In this document: piece by piece, positions 55,064 through 63,889 of the stretch
Layout: every line of letters starts with the position of its first letter
How positions within the stretch are numbered: the stretch's first letter is position 1
Assembly: GCF_900091955.1 (NCBI RefSeq)
Contig: NZ_FMDF01000030.1
Span: 16,156-80,155, forward strand
Source of the DNA: Streptomyces sp. Ncost-T10-10d
GTDB taxonomy: Bacteria > Actinomycetota > Actinomycetes > Streptomycetales > Streptomycetaceae
Reading direction: 5' to 3'
DNA: 64,000 bases
Program-made: the position numbers and the translations under genes
The notes under the pieces: model-generated
Database searches by the model: none
What the model was told of the DNA's origin: nothing
The model's input: only the letters and a program-made list of their open reading frames with translations

Positions 55064-56542
55064 GTGAGCACCGAGCGACCCGACAACGATGTGACCGGCC
55101 CCCGGCGGCGTTCACCGCTCGCCGTGGCCTCGGTGGCGGCAGCCGTACTGCTGGCCGGGGGCGGCGGTGCGTACTGGGCCGCGACCGCTGCGGACGGGGA
55201 CGGCGGGAGCAGCGCCAGCGCGGCAGGCAGCGGGGAGCGCACCCCTCCTCTGCTTGCCCTGGACGAACGCGCGGGCGACCCGACGGCCCCCGACGGGTCC
55301 TCGCCGGGCACCCCGCCCGGCATCGCGCCCGGCGAGCCCGATCCGCACGGCGGTCAGGTGGTCTACCGCGCGTCCGGCAAGCTGCCCGAGGGGCCGCATA
55401 CGGCCGCGGTGCAGCGCGCGGAGGGGACCGTCTCCGCGACGGAGGTGGCCCGGCTGGCGAAGGCCCTGGGGGTGCAGGGCACGCCGCAGGCGGAAGGCAC
55501 GTCCTGGAAGGTGGGGTCCGACGGGGACGGTTCGGGCCCGGTCCTCCGGGTGGACAAGCAGGCCCCTGGCACCTGGAGCTTCGCGCGGTACGGCTCCGGC
55601 GGTACGGACAACTGCGAGAGCATCACGGTCTGTTCGAGCAAGGAGCAGGCCCCGGGCGGCAGCGGCTCCCCGGTGAGCGAGAGTGCCGCCAGGGCTGCCG
55701 CGGCACCGGCCCTGAAGGCGGTGGGACAGGACGACGCCGCCCTCGACGCCCGCCAACTCATGGGTTCGGTAAGGGTGGTGAACGCCGACCCGGTGGTGGA
55801 CGGACTTCCCACCTACGGCTGGTCGACCGGGATCCAGGTGGGCTCGGGCGGTGAAGTGGTCGGCGGCAGTGGGCAGTTGAAGGGCCTGAAGAAGGGCAAC
55901 AGCTATCCGGTGATCAGTGCGGGCGAGGCGCTGAAGCAGCTCAACGGGGCGGCGTCCCGGACGGACGGGCGCGCGGACGTCGGCGGATGCGCCACTCCCG
56001 TACCGCTGGAAAATGGCCTGAAGTCGCCGAAGGTCCACTGTGGGGCGCGGACCGGGGCGGAGCGGCCGACGACGACCGTGACGGTCGACAAGGCGGTGTT
56101 CGGACTGTCCAAGCAGTACGTGGCGGGCAAGCAGACGCTCGTACCGTCCTGGCTCTTCTCGGTGCGGCCGGCCGTGGGCGGCACGGGTGACACCGTGTCG
56201 CAGATCGCCGTGGACCCCGCGTATCTGGCGAAGGACGCACCGTCGGCAACGACCCCGCCACCGGGGGACACGGAGAAGTCACGGCGGCAGATCCTCTCGT
56301 ACAGCGCCGACGGGCGAACCCTGTCGGTGACGTTCTGGGGCGGGGTGTGCAGCAAGTACGCGGCGAGCGCCACCGAGGACGGGAAGACGGTGCGGGTGAC
56401 GGTGACGGAGTCGCAGCCGGCCGAGGGGAAGGTCTGCATCATGATCGCCAAGGAGCTGACCCGGACGGTGACGCTGGACGCCCCGCTCGCTGACCGGACG
56501 GTGGTCGACGCGGCGTCGGGCGGCGATGTGCCCCGCGCCTGA
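55064..56542 (+). CDS. Membrane-anchored extracytoplasmic protein, function unknown
   Basis: Protein of 492 residues with a short cytoplasmic start, one N-terminal hydrophobic segment (about 18-42) and a long Ser/Gly/Pro-rich linker (about 43-95) leading to an extracellular region. CESITVCSS, GGCATPVPLENG and VHCGAR give paired Cys suited to disulfides. No catalytic motif recognised. GTG 55064 follows AAGGAG. The gene is conserved in the genus in my memory as a large membrane protein. Confidence 0.8.
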   Translation: MSTERPDNDVTGPRRRSPLAVASVAAAVLLAGGGGAYWAATAADGDGGSSASAAGSGERTPPLLALDERAGDPTAPDGSSPGTPPGIAPGEPDPHGGQVVYRASGKLPEGPHTAAVQRAEGTVSATEVARLAKALGVQGTPQAEGTSWKVGSDGDGSGPVLRVDKQAPGTWSFARYGSGGTDNCESITVCSSKEQAPGGSGSPVSESAARAAAAPALKAVGQDDAALDARQLMGSVRVVNADPVVDGLPTYGWSTGIQVGSGGEVVGGSGQLKGLKKGNSYPVISAGEALKQLNGAASRTDGRADVGGCATPVPLENGLKSPKVHCGARTGAERPTTTVTVDKAVFGLSKQYVAGKQTLVPSWLFSVRPAVGGTGDTVSQIAVDPAYLAKDAPSATTPPPGDTEKSRRQILSYSADGRTLSVTFWGGVCSKYAASATEDGKTVRVTVTESQPAEGKVCIMIAKELTRTVTLDAPLADRTVVDAASGGDVPRA

Positions 56543-56564
56543 CGTCGAGCCCCCGCGTACGACA

Positions 56565-56599
56565 ACGGCGGCGGCCCCGGATTCCGGGGCCGCCGTCGT
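56565..56599. terminator. Terminator between the membrane protein gene and erpA
   Basis: 16-bp stem (arms 56565-56580 and 56584-56599, one G:U) with loop ATT, followed by a short T run (TTTTG) on the plus strand, between convergent genes. Confidence 0.87.
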
Positions 56600-56627
56600 T
56601 TTGCTGTTCTGCCGCTGCCTTCAGGGC

Positions 56628-56984
56628 CTAGCTGAAGGAGTCGCCGCAGGCGCAGGAGCCCGTGGCGTTCGGGTTGTCGATCGTGAAGCCCTGCTTCTCG
56701 ATGGTGTCGACGAAGTCGATGGAAGCGCCACCCAGGTACGGAGCACTCATCCGGTCGGTGACGACCTTGACGCCGTCGAAGTCCTTCACGACATCGCCGT
56801 CGAGCGAACGCTCGTCGAAGAAGAGCTGGTAGCGCAGGCCCGAGCAGCCGCCGGGCTGAACGGCGACGCGCAGCGCCAGGTCGTCACGGCCTTCCTGCTC
56901 CAGCAGGCCCTTGACCTTGGCTGCGGCGGCGTCGGACAGGAGGATGCCGTCGCTCACGGTGGTGGTCTCGTCCGATACGGACAT
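56628..56984 (-). CDS. erpA: Iron-sulfur cluster insertion protein (HesB/ErpA, A-type carrier)
   Basis: A-type Fe-S carrier of 118 residues with the three ligand Cys at 47 (QPGGCSGLRY), 111 and 113 (SCACGDS). It would hand [4Fe-4S] clusters to apo-enzymes. It is divergent from nadA, whose product, quinolinate synthase, needs such a cluster, so the pairing makes functional sense. Confidence 0.95.
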   Translation of the reverse strand: MSVSDETTTVSDGILLSDAAAAKVKGLLEQEGRDDLALRVAVQPGGCSGLRYQLFFDERSLDGDVVKDFDGVKVVTDRMSAPYLGGASIDFVDTIEKQGFTIDNPNATGSCACGDSFS

Positions 56985-57151
56985 CTGCTTCTCTCCCGGG
57001 TTGTACGGAGACTGCTTGCCGACGTTGCAACCGTCGGGACCGCGGATTCATTCCGGGCCGAGCGCTTGCCTGTTCCATTCATGCTCGCACACCGGCCCTC
57101 CGGGGGGATGCGTCACATCGACACTATGGCCGTCGTCAAAGTGACGTGAAC

Positions 57152-57180
57152 CGGATATGATAGATAACGTCAATTAGACG
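57152..57180 (+). promoter_or_regulatory. nadA promoter region with small palindrome
   Basis: TATGAT (57156-57161) is a near-consensus -10 box. CGTC-AATTA-GACG (57168-57180) is an inverted repeat placed at the expected transcription start, where a repressor could act. The -35 box is weak. The stretch is unusually AT-rich for this genome. Confidence 0.5.
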
Positions 57181-57215
57181 AAAAGGCTTTCTGCAAAGAA
57201 GAAAGGGTGCGTGAC

Positions 57216-58415
57216 GTGACCACGGCCCACCCCGTCCAGGATCTCGACGTCCAGCCGACGCCCCTCGCCCTGCTCCTGCTCGGCCGTGAGGCCGACCCGA
57301 AGAGCGAGCGCGGCGTCGAGTGCCCCGGCGACCTGCCCTCCCCGTCCGACCCGGACCTGGTGGAGCGTGCCCGCGCGGCCAAGGAGAAGCTCGGGGACAA
57401 GGTGTTCGTCCTCGGCCACCACTACCAGCGCGACGAGGTCATCCAGTTCGCGGACGTCACCGGCGACTCGTTCAAGCTCGCCCGGGACGCGGCTGCGCGC
57501 CCGGAGGCCGAGTACATCGTCTTCTGCGGTGTGCACTTCATGGCCGAGTCGGCGGACATCCTGACCACCGGCGACCAGAAGGTCGTGCTGCCGGACCTGG
57601 CCGCGGGCTGCTCCATGGCCGACATGGCCACCGCCGAGCAGGTCGCCGAGTGCTGGGACGTACTGACCGAGGCCGGGGTCGCCGAGCAGGTCGTACCCGT
57701 CTCGTACATGAACTCCTCCGCCGACATCAAGGCCTTCACCGGCAGGCACGGCGGCACGATCTGCACCTCGTCCAATGCGAAGCGGGCGCTGGAGTGGGCC
57801 TTCGAGCAGGGTGAGCGCTCGGCAGTCAAGGTGCTCTTCCTGCCCGACCAGCACCTGGGGCGGAACACCGCGGTCCGGGACATGGGGATGTCGCCGGCGG
57901 ACTGCGTCGTCTACAACCCGCACAAGCCGAACGGCGGCCTGACCGCCGAGGAGCTGCGCAACGCCAAGATGATCCTGTGGCGCGGGCACTGCTCGGTGCA
58001 CGGGCGCTTCTCCGTCGAGTCCGTCAACGATGTCCGCGAGCGGATCCCTGGCGTCAACGTGCTGGTGCACCCCGAGTGCAAGCACGAGGTCGTGGCGGCG
58101 GCGGACTACGTCGGATCGACGGAGTACATCATCAAGGCCCTGGAGGCGGCTCCGGCCGGCTCGAAGTGGGCGATCGGCACCGAGCTGAACCTGGTGCGGC
58201 GCCTGGCGAACCGGTTCGCGGCCGAGGACAAGGAGATCGTCTTCCTCGACAAGACGGTGTGCTTCTGCTCGACGATGAACCGGATCGACCTGCCGCACCT
58301 GGTGTGGGCCCTGGAGTCGCTGGCCGAGGGCAACCTGGTCAACCGGATCGAGGTCGACCCGGAGACGGAGAAGTACGCGAAGCTGGCGCTGGAGCGGATG
58401 CTGGCGCTGCCGTAG
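57216..58415 (+). CDS. nadA: Quinolinate synthase
   Basis: Protein of 399 residues that condenses iminoaspartate with dihydroxyacetone phosphate in NAD synthesis, using a [4Fe-4S] cluster. Likely cluster Cys are 104 (FCGVHFMAES), 259 (WRGHCSVHGRF) and 349 or 351 (DKTVCFCSTMNRI). VLGHHYQRDEV and AGCSMADMA are further family blocks. GTG 57216 is preferred because GGG lies at normal spacing; the frame also opens at GTG 57207. No nadB-nadC partner lies within the window downstream. Confidence 0.95.
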   Translation: MTTAHPVQDLDVQPTPLALLLLGREADPKSERGVECPGDLPSPSDPDLVERARAAKEKLGDKVFVLGHHYQRDEVIQFADVTGDSFKLARDAAARPEAEYIVFCGVHFMAESADILTTGDQKVVLPDLAAGCSMADMATAEQVAECWDVLTEAGVAEQVVPVSYMNSSADIKAFTGRHGGTICTSSNAKRALEWAFEQGERSAVKVLFLPDQHLGRNTAVRDMGMSPADCVVYNPHKPNGGLTAEELRNAKMILWRGHCSVHGRFSVESVNDVRERIPGVNVLVHPECKHEVVAAADYVGSTEYIIKALEAAPAGSKWAIGTELNLVRRLANRFAAEDKEIVFLDKTVCFCSTMNRIDLPHLVWALESLAEGNLVNRIEVDPETEKYAKLALERMLALP

Positions 58416-58509
58416 GGGTGGCGCCGCCGTAGCGGGTGGCGCGTCCGCGGCGGGCGTTGCCCCCTGTCCGTCCCCTCCCGCGGTACCCGATGCGCCGCTC
58501 CACCACGTG

Positions 58510-58552
58510 GCGGAGCTCCGGTCCTCAAACACCGGACGGGCTGGAATTCGCA
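58510..58552. repeat. Dispersed Streptomyces intergenic repeat
   Basis: CGGAGCTCCGGTCCTCAAAC followed by ACCGGACGGGCTGGAATT. This is close to a unit (CCTCAAACGCCGGACGGGCTG) that I recall as recurrent between genes in Streptomyces genomes. It contains the partial palindrome TCCGGT/ACCGGA. It stands between nadA and the RND gene next to their terminator. Confidence 0.5.
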
Positions 58553-58556
58553 CGAG

Positions 58557-58588
58557 GGCCCCGGCACCGTTTCGACGGTGCCGGGGCC
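58557..58588. terminator. Bidirectional terminator with TTCG tetraloop
   Basis: Perfect 14-bp inverted repeat (GGCCCCGGCACCGT, 58557-58570, with 58575-58588) closed by TTCG and followed by TTTG, between convergent nadA and the RND gene. Confidence 0.9.
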
Positions 58589-58605
58589 TTTGCGTGCCCT
58601 GCGTG

Positions 58606-61600
58606 TTACGCCTTCGCGGGCTCCGGCTCCTCGGAGATGGTCTCCTCCGGCTGGGCCGGGGCGGACAGACCCGCCTTCTTCGCCCGCTTGATCGCCTTCT
58701 TCTTCGCCCGGCGCTCCTTGCGGAGCTCCACCATCGCGTAGAGCGTCGGCACCAGGACCAGCGTCAGCAGCGTCGAGGTGACCAGGCCGCCGATCACCAC
58801 GACGGCGAGCGGCTGCGAGATGAAGCCGCCCTCGCCGGTGACGCCGAGCGCCATCGGGAGCAGGGCGAAGATCGTCGCCAGGGCGGTCATCAGGATCGGA
58901 CGGAGCCGGTGGCGGCCGCCCTCGATGACTGCTTCGACGACGCCCATGCCCTGCGTCCGGTACTGGTTGATCAGGTCGATCAGCACGATCGCGTTGGTGA
59001 CCACGATGCCGATCAGCATCAGCATGCCGATCATCGCCGGTACGCCCATCGGGGTGCCGGTGACCACCAGCAGGCCGATCGCGCCGGTTGCCGCGAACGG
59101 GATGGAGACCAGCAGGATCAGCGGCTGGATCAGGGACCGGAAGGTCGCCACCAGCAGCATGAAGACGATCGCGATCGCGGCCAGCATGGCCAGGCCGAGG
59201 TTCAGGAACGCGTCGTTCTGGTCCTCGGAGACACCACCGATGGTGGCGGTGGCGCCGTCCGGGAGCTTCAGCGCGTTGATCTTCGTCTGGAGCGAGGCGC
59301 CGACCGCGCCTGTGTTGTCACCGGTGGGCCTGGCGGTGATGGTCGCGGCGCGCTGGCCGTCGATCCTCGTCATCGAGACCGGTCCGGGGACCAGCTCGAC
59401 GTCGGCGATCCGACCGAGTTCGACCGGGCCGAGGGAGAGGTTCTTCAGCTCGGCCATCGTGGTGGCCGGGTGGGTGGACTTGATGACGACATCACGCTCG
59501 GTGTCGTCCATGATCGCCTTGCCGGACGGGGTGCCGCGCACCGCTCCGGCGACGGCCGCGCCGAGCGTGGCCTGGTTGAAACCGGCGTCGGCGGCCTTGG
59601 CGTTGGCCTTGACCGAGATCCGCGGCACGCTCTGCGCCAGGTCGCTCTGGACGTCGGTGACGTCCTTCAGCTTGGCCACCTCGGCCCGTACCTCTTCGGA
59701 CGCCTTCTTCAGGACGTCCGCGTCGGCGGCCTTGACCACGACGCTGAGGTCCTGGCTGCCGAAGCTGCCGCCCGCGGAGATGGTGGTGTCACCGATGCCG
59801 TCGAGCTTGCCGAGCTCCGTGTCGAGGCGCTTCTGCACGGCCTCGGAGTCGCCCGCGTCCTTCAGGGTGATCTGGTACGAGGCCTGGTTGGATCCCGTAC
59901 CGCCGCCGAAGGCCGCCATGAAGCCGGAGGAGCCGACGGTGACCTGGTAGTCCTTGACGCCCTTGTCGGCGGCGAGGACCTTCTCGACCTTCTTGGCCGC
60001 CGCGTCGGCGGCCGCCAGGCTGGTGCCGGGGGTCAGCTCCTGCTTGACGGAGAGGACTTCCTGCTCGCCCTGGTCGAAGAAGTTGGTCTTCAGCAGCGGC
60101 GCCATGCCGAAGGTGCCGAACAGCACCACGATGGCGATGACGATGCTGGTGATACGGCGCCGGGTCGCGAAGCGCAGCACCGGGACGTACAGCCGCTGGA
60201 GCCGGCTGCGGGCTTCCTTCTCCTCGGCCTTGCGACGGGCCTCGTCCGGGTTCTCCGTGCTGCCCTTGGGGGCGCGCAGGAACCAGTAGGACAGGACGGG
60301 GACGACGGTCAGCGAGACCAGCAGGGAGGCCAGCAGGGCCGCAGTGACGGTCAGCGAGAACGAGCCGAAGAGCTCGCCGACCATGCCGCCGACAAGACCG
60401 ATCGGCAGGAAGACGGCGACCGTGGTGAGGGTCGAGGAGGTGACCGCGCCGGCCACTTCCTTCACCGCGGTGATGATTGCGGACTGCCGCTCCTCGCCGT
60501 AGCCGAGGTGACGCTTGATGTTCTCCAGGACCACGATCGAGTCGTCGACGACACGGCCGATCGCGATGGTCAGCGCGCCGAGCGTGAGCATGTTGAGCGA
60601 CAGGTCGCGGGTCCAGAGCACGATCAGCGCGAGGACCACGGAGAGCGGGATGGAGACCGCGGTGACCAGGGTCGAGCGCAGCGACGCGAGGAAGACCAGG
60701 ATCACGATGACGGCGAACAGCAGACCGAGCGCGCCCTCGGTGGTCAGACCGGAGATCGCCTTGGAGACGGCGGGGCCCTGGTCGGAGACGACGGTCAGCT
60801 CGGCGCCGGCGCCGAGGTCCTTGCGCAGGTCCGGGAGCTTGTCCTTGACGGCGTCCGAGATGGCGACGGCGCTGCCGTCCTTGTCCATCGTGGCCACCAC
60901 GGCGAGGCTCGGCTTGCCGTTGGTACGGGTGATGGAGACCGCGGTGGACGGCTCCTGCTTCACCGTGGCGATGTCACCGACGCGGACCGGCTTTCCGGGC
61001 TTGCCCGTCGCCGGGTCCTGGCCGGTGACGCGCAGGTCCTCGATCTGCTTCAGGGAGGTGAAGGCACCGCCGACCTGGACGGTACGGCTCTTGCCCGACT
61101 CCGAGAAGGCACCGGCGGGAACGGTCGCACCGCCCGCCTGGAGTGCCTGGGAGAGCGTCGCGGTGTTCAGGCCGGCGGAGCTGAGCTTCTTGTCGTCGGG
61201 GGTGATCGAGACCTGGAGGTCCCGCACACCGTCGACGGAGACCTGGCCGACGCCGCTGATGTCCTCCAGCGCGGGGACGACGGTGCGGTCCAGCTGGTCG
61301 GCGAGCGCCTGCTGGTCCTTGTCGGAGGTGACGGCGAGGACGACGGTCGGGATGTCGTCCGTCGAGCCGGCGACGACCTGCGGGTCCACGTCGTCGGGAA
61401 GCTGGACGCGGGCGCGGTTCACCGCCTGCTGGATGTCGGCGACGAGCTGCTTGGTGCCCTCGCTGCCGAAGTCGAAGGTCGCCATGATGACGGCGTTGCC
61501 CTCGCTGGCGGTCGAGGTGGTGCCGGTGACGCCGTCGACGGCCTTGATGGAATTCTCGAGGGGTTCGACCACCTGCTTCTCGACCACATCGGGGGACGCA

Positions 61601-61761
61601 CCCTGATAGGGGGCGAGCACCGACACCATCGGGAGTTCGATGGTGGGCAGCAGCTGCTGCTTGAGCTGCGGGATCGCGATCGCTCCGAATACGAGGGCGA
61701 CGATCGAGATCAGCCCGATCAGGGCCCGTTGCGCGAGGCTGAATCTGGACAGCCAGGACAT
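58606..61761 (-). CDS. RND family efflux permease (AcrB/HAE1-like)
   Basis: Protein of 1051 residues with the RND layout: one N-terminal helix, a large extracytoplasmic loop, six helices, a second loop and five more helices. The proton-relay TM4 contains TIAIGRVVDDSIVVLENIKRH with the paired Asp. LLPTIELPMVSVLAPYQGASP and EKQVVEPLENSI are the porter-domain opening. It is of the drug/export HAE type, not MmpL. No membrane-fusion partner or outer-membrane channel is nearby. ATG 61761 gives the usual SWLSRFSLAQRALIG start. The C-terminus is Lys-rich and acidic-tailed. Confidence 0.92.
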   Translation of the reverse strand: MSWLSRFSLAQRALIGLISIVALVFGAIAIPQLKQQLLPTIELPMVSVLAPYQGASPDVVEKQVVEPLENSIKAVDGVTGTTSTASEGNAVIMATFDFGSEGTKQLVADIQQAVNRARVQLPDDVDPQVVAGSTDDIPTVVLAVTSDKDQQALADQLDRTVVPALEDISGVGQVSVDGVRDLQVSITPDDKKLSSAGLNTATLSQALQAGGATVPAGAFSESGKSRTVQVGGAFTSLKQIEDLRVTGQDPATGKPGKPVRVGDIATVKQEPSTAVSITRTNGKPSLAVVATMDKDGSAVAISDAVKDKLPDLRKDLGAGAELTVVSDQGPAVSKAISGLTTEGALGLLFAVIVILVFLASLRSTLVTAVSIPLSVVLALIVLWTRDLSLNMLTLGALTIAIGRVVDDSIVVLENIKRHLGYGEERQSAIITAVKEVAGAVTSSTLTTVAVFLPIGLVGGMVGELFGSFSLTVTAALLASLLVSLTVVPVLSYWFLRAPKGSTENPDEARRKAEEKEARSRLQRLYVPVLRFATRRRITSIVIAIVVLFGTFGMAPLLKTNFFDQGEQEVLSVKQELTPGTSLAAADAAAKKVEKVLAADKGVKDYQVTVGSSGFMAAFGGGTGSNQASYQITLKDAGDSEAVQKRLDTELGKLDGIGDTTISAGGSFGSQDLSVVVKAADADVLKKASEEVRAEVAKLKDVTDVQSDLAQSVPRISVKANAKAADAGFNQATLGAAVAGAVRGTPSGKAIMDDTERDVVIKSTHPATTMAELKNLSLGPVELGRIADVELVPGPVSMTRIDGQRAATITARPTGDNTGAVGASLQTKINALKLPDGATATIGGVSEDQNDAFLNLGLAMLAAIAIVFMLLVATFRSLIQPLILLVSIPFAATGAIGLLVVTGTPMGVPAMIGMLMLIGIVVTNAIVLIDLINQYRTQGMGVVEAVIEGGRHRLRPILMTALATIFALLPMALGVTGEGGFISQPLAVVVIGGLVTSTLLTLVLVPTLYAMVELRKERRAKKKAIKRAKKAGLSAPAQPEETISEEPEPAKA

Positions 61762-61926
61762 GGGTTGGGTCTCTCTTCTGTGGCTTACGCGGCAGATGGG
61801 CGGGTGGCTGGGGGACAGACCCGGCCCAGCTATACGATCACCCATCCGCACGACCGAAAGCGTCGGCCCCAGGTCGCTTCCTTATGCCGCGCATACCGCA
61901 GGTGGAGTACGTCGTTTCTCCACCCG

Positions 61927-62622
61927 TCACTCCACCCTGGGGCGCACCAGGCCCGATTCATACGCGATTACCACCAATTGGGCCCGGTCCCGGGCACCCA
62001 GCTTCGCCATCGCCCTGTTCACATGGGTCTTGACGGTGAGCGGGCTGACGACGAGCCGCTCGGCGATCTCGTCGTTGGAGTGCCCGCCCGCGACCAGGAC
62101 CAGCACCTCGCGTTCGCGGCCGGTGAGCGCGGCGAGCCGCTCGGAGTACTCCGCGGCGCTCGGTCCGTCACCACCCGAACTGCCGCCCTGCGCAAGGAAG
62201 GTGGCGATCAGGCCCTTGGTCGCGGCCGGCGAGAGCAGCGCCTCGCCGCCCGCGGCGATACGGATGGCATTGAGCAGTTCCTCCGGTTCCGCCCCTTTGC
62301 CGAGGAAGCCGGACGCCCCGGCCCGCAGCGACTGCACCACGTACTCGTCCACCTCGAAGGTGGTGAGCATGACGACCCGTACGTCCGCCAGTTCCGGATC
62401 GGCGCTGATCATCCGGGTCGCGGCGAGTCCGTCCGTACCGGGCATCCGGATGTCCATCAGCACCACGTCGGCACGCGTCGAGCGGGCCAGTTCCACGGCC
62501 TGTGCGCCGTCCGCCGCCTCGCCGACCACCTCCATGTCGGCCTCCGAGTCGACCAGCACCCGGAACGCGCTGCGCAGCAGCGCCTGGTCGTCGACGAGCA
62601 GCACCTTGATGGGCGGTGTCAT
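61927..62622 (-). CDS. NarL/LuxR-family response regulator
   Basis: Protein of 231 residues. Receiver 1-125 with DD at 11-12, phospho-acceptor Asp57 (VLMDIRMPG) and Lys in GFLGKGA. LuxR helix-turn-helix at about 165-222 (LTGREREVLVLVAGGHSNDEIAERL is within). Overlaps the kinase stop by four bases and is upstream of the RND gene on the same strand (165-base gap), so the pump is a plausible target. Confidence 0.93.
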   Translation of the reverse strand: MTPPIKVLLVDDQALLRSAFRVLVDSEADMEVVGEAADGAQAVELARSTRADVVLMDIRMPGTDGLAATRMISADPELADVRVVMLTTFEVDEYVVQSLRAGASGFLGKGAEPEELLNAIRIAAGGEALLSPAATKGLIATFLAQGGSSGGDGPSAAEYSERLAALTGREREVLVLVAGGHSNDEIAERLVVSPLTVKTHVNRAMAKLGARDRAQLVVIAYESGLVRPRVE

Positions 62623-63878
62623 GTGTTCTCCCCCGTCCGGCCCGCCGCGCCCGGCTCCTTGGGCTCTGCCGTGCGGGCCTTGACGGGCAGGATCGCATGA
62701 ACCCGGAATCCGCCGCCGTAGCGGGGCCCCGCGGTGAGAGAGCCGCCGAGTGCGGTGACGCGTTCGCGCATGCCGAGGAGGCCGTGACCGCCGCCGTCCC
62801 CGTTGCGGTCGCCTCCGCCCGAGCCGTTGTCGATCACGGTGACCTCGGCCGTGGCGCCGACCCGTACGACGCTCACCTCGGCCTTCGCCCCGGGGCCCGC
62901 GTGTTTGCGCACATTGGTCAGCGCCTCCTGGATCACCCGGTACGCGGCCAGGTCGACGGCCGCGGGCAGCGGGGGCCGCCGGTCGGTGCAGGCCACCTCG
63001 ACCGGGAGCCCGGCCCGCCGGACGGTGTCCACCAGTTCGTCCAGGACCGCGAGCCCCGGGGCCGGTTCGGTCGGCGCCTCCGGGTCGCCGGACTGACGCA
63101 GCAGCCCGACGGTGGCCCGCAGTTCGTTGAGCGCGGAGCGGCTGGCCTCCCGGACGTGGGCCAGCGCCTCCTTGGCCTGGTCGGGGCGCTTGTCCATGAC
63201 GTGGGCGGCCACCCCGGCCTGGACATTGACCAGGGCGATGTGGTGGGCGACGACGTCGTGCAGATCGCGGGCGATCCGCAGCCGCTCCTCGGCGACCCGG
63301 CGCCGGGCCTCCTCGTCACGGGTGCGCTCGGCCCGTTCGGCGCGCTCCCTGATCGCGTCGACGAAGGCGCGCCTGGAGCGTACGGCGTCCCCCACGGCGC
63401 CGGCCATGCCGGTCCAGGCGAAGACGCCGAAGTTCTCCTGGCTGTACCAGGGCGCCGCACCGAAGAGCATCGCGGCGGCCGTCAGCGCGGCCATGGTCAG
63501 CAGACCGACCCGCCAGGTGGTGGGCCGGTCGGTGCGGGCGGCGACGGTGTACAGCGCGATGACGGTGCTCATCACCACGGGGGCGGGCGGGTCGGACCTC
63601 ACCAGCTCGACGACCGTCAGCCCGGCGGTGGCCGCGAGCACCGCCATGGGACGGCGCCGCCGCCAGATGAGTGCCACGGCACCGAGCACCATCAGGACCA
63701 CACCGCTCGCCTCGGGCCTGCGAGTGCCGAAGGTGGGACCGTTCGGTGCGCCCGGGTGGACGAACGACCCGATGATCATGGCCACCAGTACGGCCAGGGC
63801 GAGCGCGGTGTCCAGCGCGAGGGGGTGGTCGCGCAGCCAGTGCCGGATGCACAGAACCCCGGTTCCGAGGGTGGTCAC
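62619..63878 (-). CDS. Sensor histidine kinase (NarX/HisKA_3 type)
   Basis: Protein of 419 residues. Five or six membrane helices in residues 20-165 with little extracellular sequence, so it probably senses within the membrane. A coiled linker leads to phospho-acceptor His207 (RIARDLHDVVAHHIALV). The HATPase domain has VIQEALTNVRKHAG (N box), DNGSGGG and GGHGLLGMRERV. GTG 63878 has TAACGT eight bases before it and no ribosome-binding site, so the mRNA may be leaderless. Confidence 0.92.
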   Translation of the reverse strand: MTTLGTGVLCIRHWLRDHPLALDTALALAVLVAMIIGSFVHPGAPNGPTFGTRRPEASGVVLMVLGAVALIWRRRRPMAVLAATAGLTVVELVRSDPPAPVVMSTVIALYTVAARTDRPTTWRVGLLTMAALTAAAMLFGAAPWYSQENFGVFAWTGMAGAVGDAVRSRRAFVDAIRERAERAERTRDEEARRRVAEERLRIARDLHDVVAHHIALVNVQAGVAAHVMDKRPDQAKEALAHVREASRSALNELRATVGLLRQSGDPEAPTEPAPGLAVLDELVDTVRRAGLPVEVACTDRRPPLPAAVDLAAYRVIQEALTNVRKHAGPGAKAEVSVVRVGATAEVTVIDNGSGGGDRNGDGGGHGLLGMRERVTALGGSLTAGPRYGGGFRVHAILPVKARTAEPKEPGAAGRTGENT

Positions 63879-63889
63879 GTCAAGCTACG

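Noticed and set aside
58507..62700. A 1397-codon open frame on the plus strand opposite the RND gene and response regulator
   Set aside because: It is a by-product of the codon bias of the opposite strand; its product is an Arg/Asp/Gly/His-rich sequence without any family motif, whereas the minus strand encodes clear RND and response-regulator proteins.
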